From Morella rubra (Eukaryota > Streptophyta > Magnoliopsida > Fagales > Myricaceae): DNA of 64,000 nt. Below are positions 62,314-64,000 of this stretch, one piece after another (position 1 is the stretch's first letter; every line of letters begins with the position of its first letter). The stretch lies in NCBI GenBank assembly GCA_003952965.2, contig CM025853.1:1947971-2011970 (forward strand). The letters run 5' to 3'. The translations under genes were made by a program, and so were the position numbers. Under the pieces are notes generated by a model. It worked only from the letters and a program-made list of their open reading frames with translations. It ran no database searches and was not told the DNA's origin.

Positions 62314-63206
62314 GTGAGTTCTTCATTCTGGACTTATAGATAGCATCGAATTGTTGCCTGGAACATCATTATGATTGGTGTCATCATGTATCAACTAGTT
62401 CTTAATTTTGTTTTTGAAATAAAATGATCAAGTTATTTTCATCATTTTCTGCTTTATTTTCACTTTCATAGCCAATTCGTTGTTGTTGTTGATTTTTTTA
62501 TTGTTATTATTAATAATTATTATTTTTTGAATATGTTTATGATTGTTTTCAATCATCATAGTGTCTTAACTGTGGAGACATGTCTTTACTGTCTCCTTGG
62601 TTTCTAAATTCAGTTGTACTATAGTAGCACAGATTGGTGAAGCCTAATTTTTCTTCAAAAGTTGGCTCATTGTACAAGTTACTGAAAATTGTCAAAGCAC
62701 ATATGTCAAGCAACTATGTGATGATCTAGGTGTTGATGCTGATTTTTAAAAGCGTTTTCAAAGGTTCATTTGTGCACGTAACATGTTGCAACATTTCTAT
62801 CATCATAATATCTACTTCTTCGTAAGTTTCATCACTAAAATCTGATCCATCCCCTCACTGCCAGTTGGCAAGCTGATCTGTAGTGCCGAGGTACATTGCT
62901 ATTTATGAATAGATCTTGTAATGTTTGATAGTTTTGGAGACGCTTGTGGGAACTTTTATGTTATTAATGTTTCAAAGGGTGTAACAGATATGTTATGGGA
63001 AACTTTTATGGTTTGTCGACCAAAGCTTGGTGGTTAGAGAGTCTCAGAATTATGGGACTTGGGGTTTCCATTTTGCTGGGCAGCAGCGGATTAGAAAGTT
63101 TCTTAGATCTTATTTTGTGGGTCATTAGCCAGGTCTAGAAGAAAATCATATTTAATGGTTCTTTCAAAGTTTAGGTTAGAAGAAGAATTTATGATTAGAA
63201 CTGGCT
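62314..63206. other. intron-like or intergenic sequence after the displaced exon
   Basis: No exon is recognised. The stretch 62985-63150 contains text such as AAAGCTTGGTGGTTAGAGAG with short open pieces that may be further LINE debris, but I cannot place it. Confidence 0.4.
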
Positions 63207-63224
63207 ATAATTGGGGTGTTGAGA

Positions 63225-63574
63225 CTATACTGAAACATCAAAAGCAAACAAGTTAAACCATACAAGCTAAAAAACTAAGGAAATCTGGATAATCCAAAAA
63301 AGGACACCCTAAAACCGAATTAGCCCAAATAAACAAAATTTGCAACATAAAGCCCCTCAAACGCTCCAAAGACAAAGCCCTGTCCTCAAAGTATCTACCA
63401 TTCCTTTCCCCCCACAAACTCCACCAAATACAAGAAGGAATCATCTTCCAAATGGACCATGCAATTGGATCCTCAAACTTCCTCCTTCAACACTTCAACC
63501 AACCTCCTGGGCATTACCGAAGCAAAGTTCAGAATGCTAAGCACCCTTCTTCAATAAAGTTTAACTTGTTCAAA
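63225..63574 (-). mobile_element. 5'-truncated LINE end with zf-RVT domain (copy 3)
   Basis: The minus strand encodes the same C-terminal domain in an older, frameshifted form: VMPRRLVEVLKEEV, then in another frame IPSCIWWSLWGERNGRYFED, ending at a stop at 63253-63255. An 18-bp perfect target duplication ATAATTGGGGTGTTGAGA lies at 63207-63224 and 63575-63592. The copy is only 350 bp and is clearly more diverged from copies 1 and 2 than they are from each other. Confidence 0.87.
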
Positions 63575-63592
63575 ATAATTGGGGTGTTGAGA

Positions 63593-63860
63593 AGAAGCAT
63601 ATTAACGTGCACAGAAGAGGAACAAACATTTTGTTTTTCTGGTTTGTATGTGGAAATAATTGATGGGGTAACAGAGGAATCTATACTACCACACTGTCTA
63701 GTAGCTAAGAAATTTTGGCCTTCAGTTTTTCACATTATTTTTGAAGTGTGGTGTTTCCTGTTGCAAGCTTATGCTAAGATACTTGAAGTAGCTCTTTCTT
63801 TGTTTTTAATGGTGACTGGCAGCTCTTTTCTAGATTTCTTTCATTCTCTAAATTCTTGAT
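63593..63860 (+). mobile_element. degenerate plus-strand LINE zf-RVT fragment
   Basis: After a stop-free entry the plus strand reads VTEESILPHCLVAKKFWPSV, which lines up with [20 protein letters not shown] of LINE copy 1. The frame ends at 63857-63859 near a stop in the same relative position as in the other copies, but the central W/R-rich block is missing. Copy 3 seems to have landed in or beside this older relic. Confidence 0.55.
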
Positions 63861-64000
63861 GTTATACAATGAAGATTTCCCTGCCTTTTCTGATCTCTTC
63901 ATATTTGCACTTGTTTCTCATGTTCTCTTTCATTAACAGAATTAGGAAATAAAACCACGGATAACGATAAAATTCAAACCATTCTTTGATGTTGTTACAT

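Overview
This window is plant nuclear DNA, almost certainly from a woody eudicot. It has GT-AG introns, AT-rich spacers, CT/GA-rich leaders, Mutator-type elements, LINE fragments and typical plant gene families. No bacterial, phage, CRISPR or organellar signal was seen. The genus cannot be named from the sequence.

Layout. (1) 1-9.4 kb is mostly non-genic. It holds a 2.1-kb Pack-MULE (1312-3419) with ~310-bp inverted ends and a perfect 9-bp target duplication, carrying an antisense piece of a YUCCA auxin-biosynthesis gene. A Mutator-type MITE follows at 3639-4032. An orphan promoter, leader and intron start then run into a 1000-N gap (5659-6658). (2) 9.6-30.6 kb is the intact gene block. It contains a CIK/SARK-type LRR receptor kinase (11 exons), an ATG18b-type autophagy WD-repeat protein (11 exons) and, on the minus strand, a STY13-type Raf-like kinase (two coding exons plus a leader intron). 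From memory, the first pair matches the Arabidopsis neighbours At4g30520-At4g30510. (3) 33.2-55 kb is a tandem F-box/LRR array of at least three units. The readable copies A and C are broken, and two poly(A) retroposons sit in the array. (4) Inside that array, 37.9-53.2 kb is not credible genome sequence. It starts as a noisy second copy of the preceding contig end, follows array unit B with rising error, and decays into 13 kb of almost pure A/C text before clean sequence resumes abruptly at ~53.2 kb. (5) 55.4-62.3 kb holds internal exons of a TASH3-like gene (SH3 subunit of the TPLATE endocytic complex). The exon that belongs directly before them lies about 5-7 kb after them. A MITE and a LINE end sit in its introns, and a further nested pair of LINE fragments closes the window.

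The genes do not form a pathway. The receptor kinase, autophagy protein, Raf-like kinase and TPLATE subunit are housekeeping or signalling genes that happen to be neighbours. The unusual content is structural: gene capture, retroposition into a dated empty site, a rearranged exon order and a serious assembly artefact. I found no convincing new biological system. The most exotic-looking stretch, the strand-asymmetric A/C block, is best explained as a failed long read.
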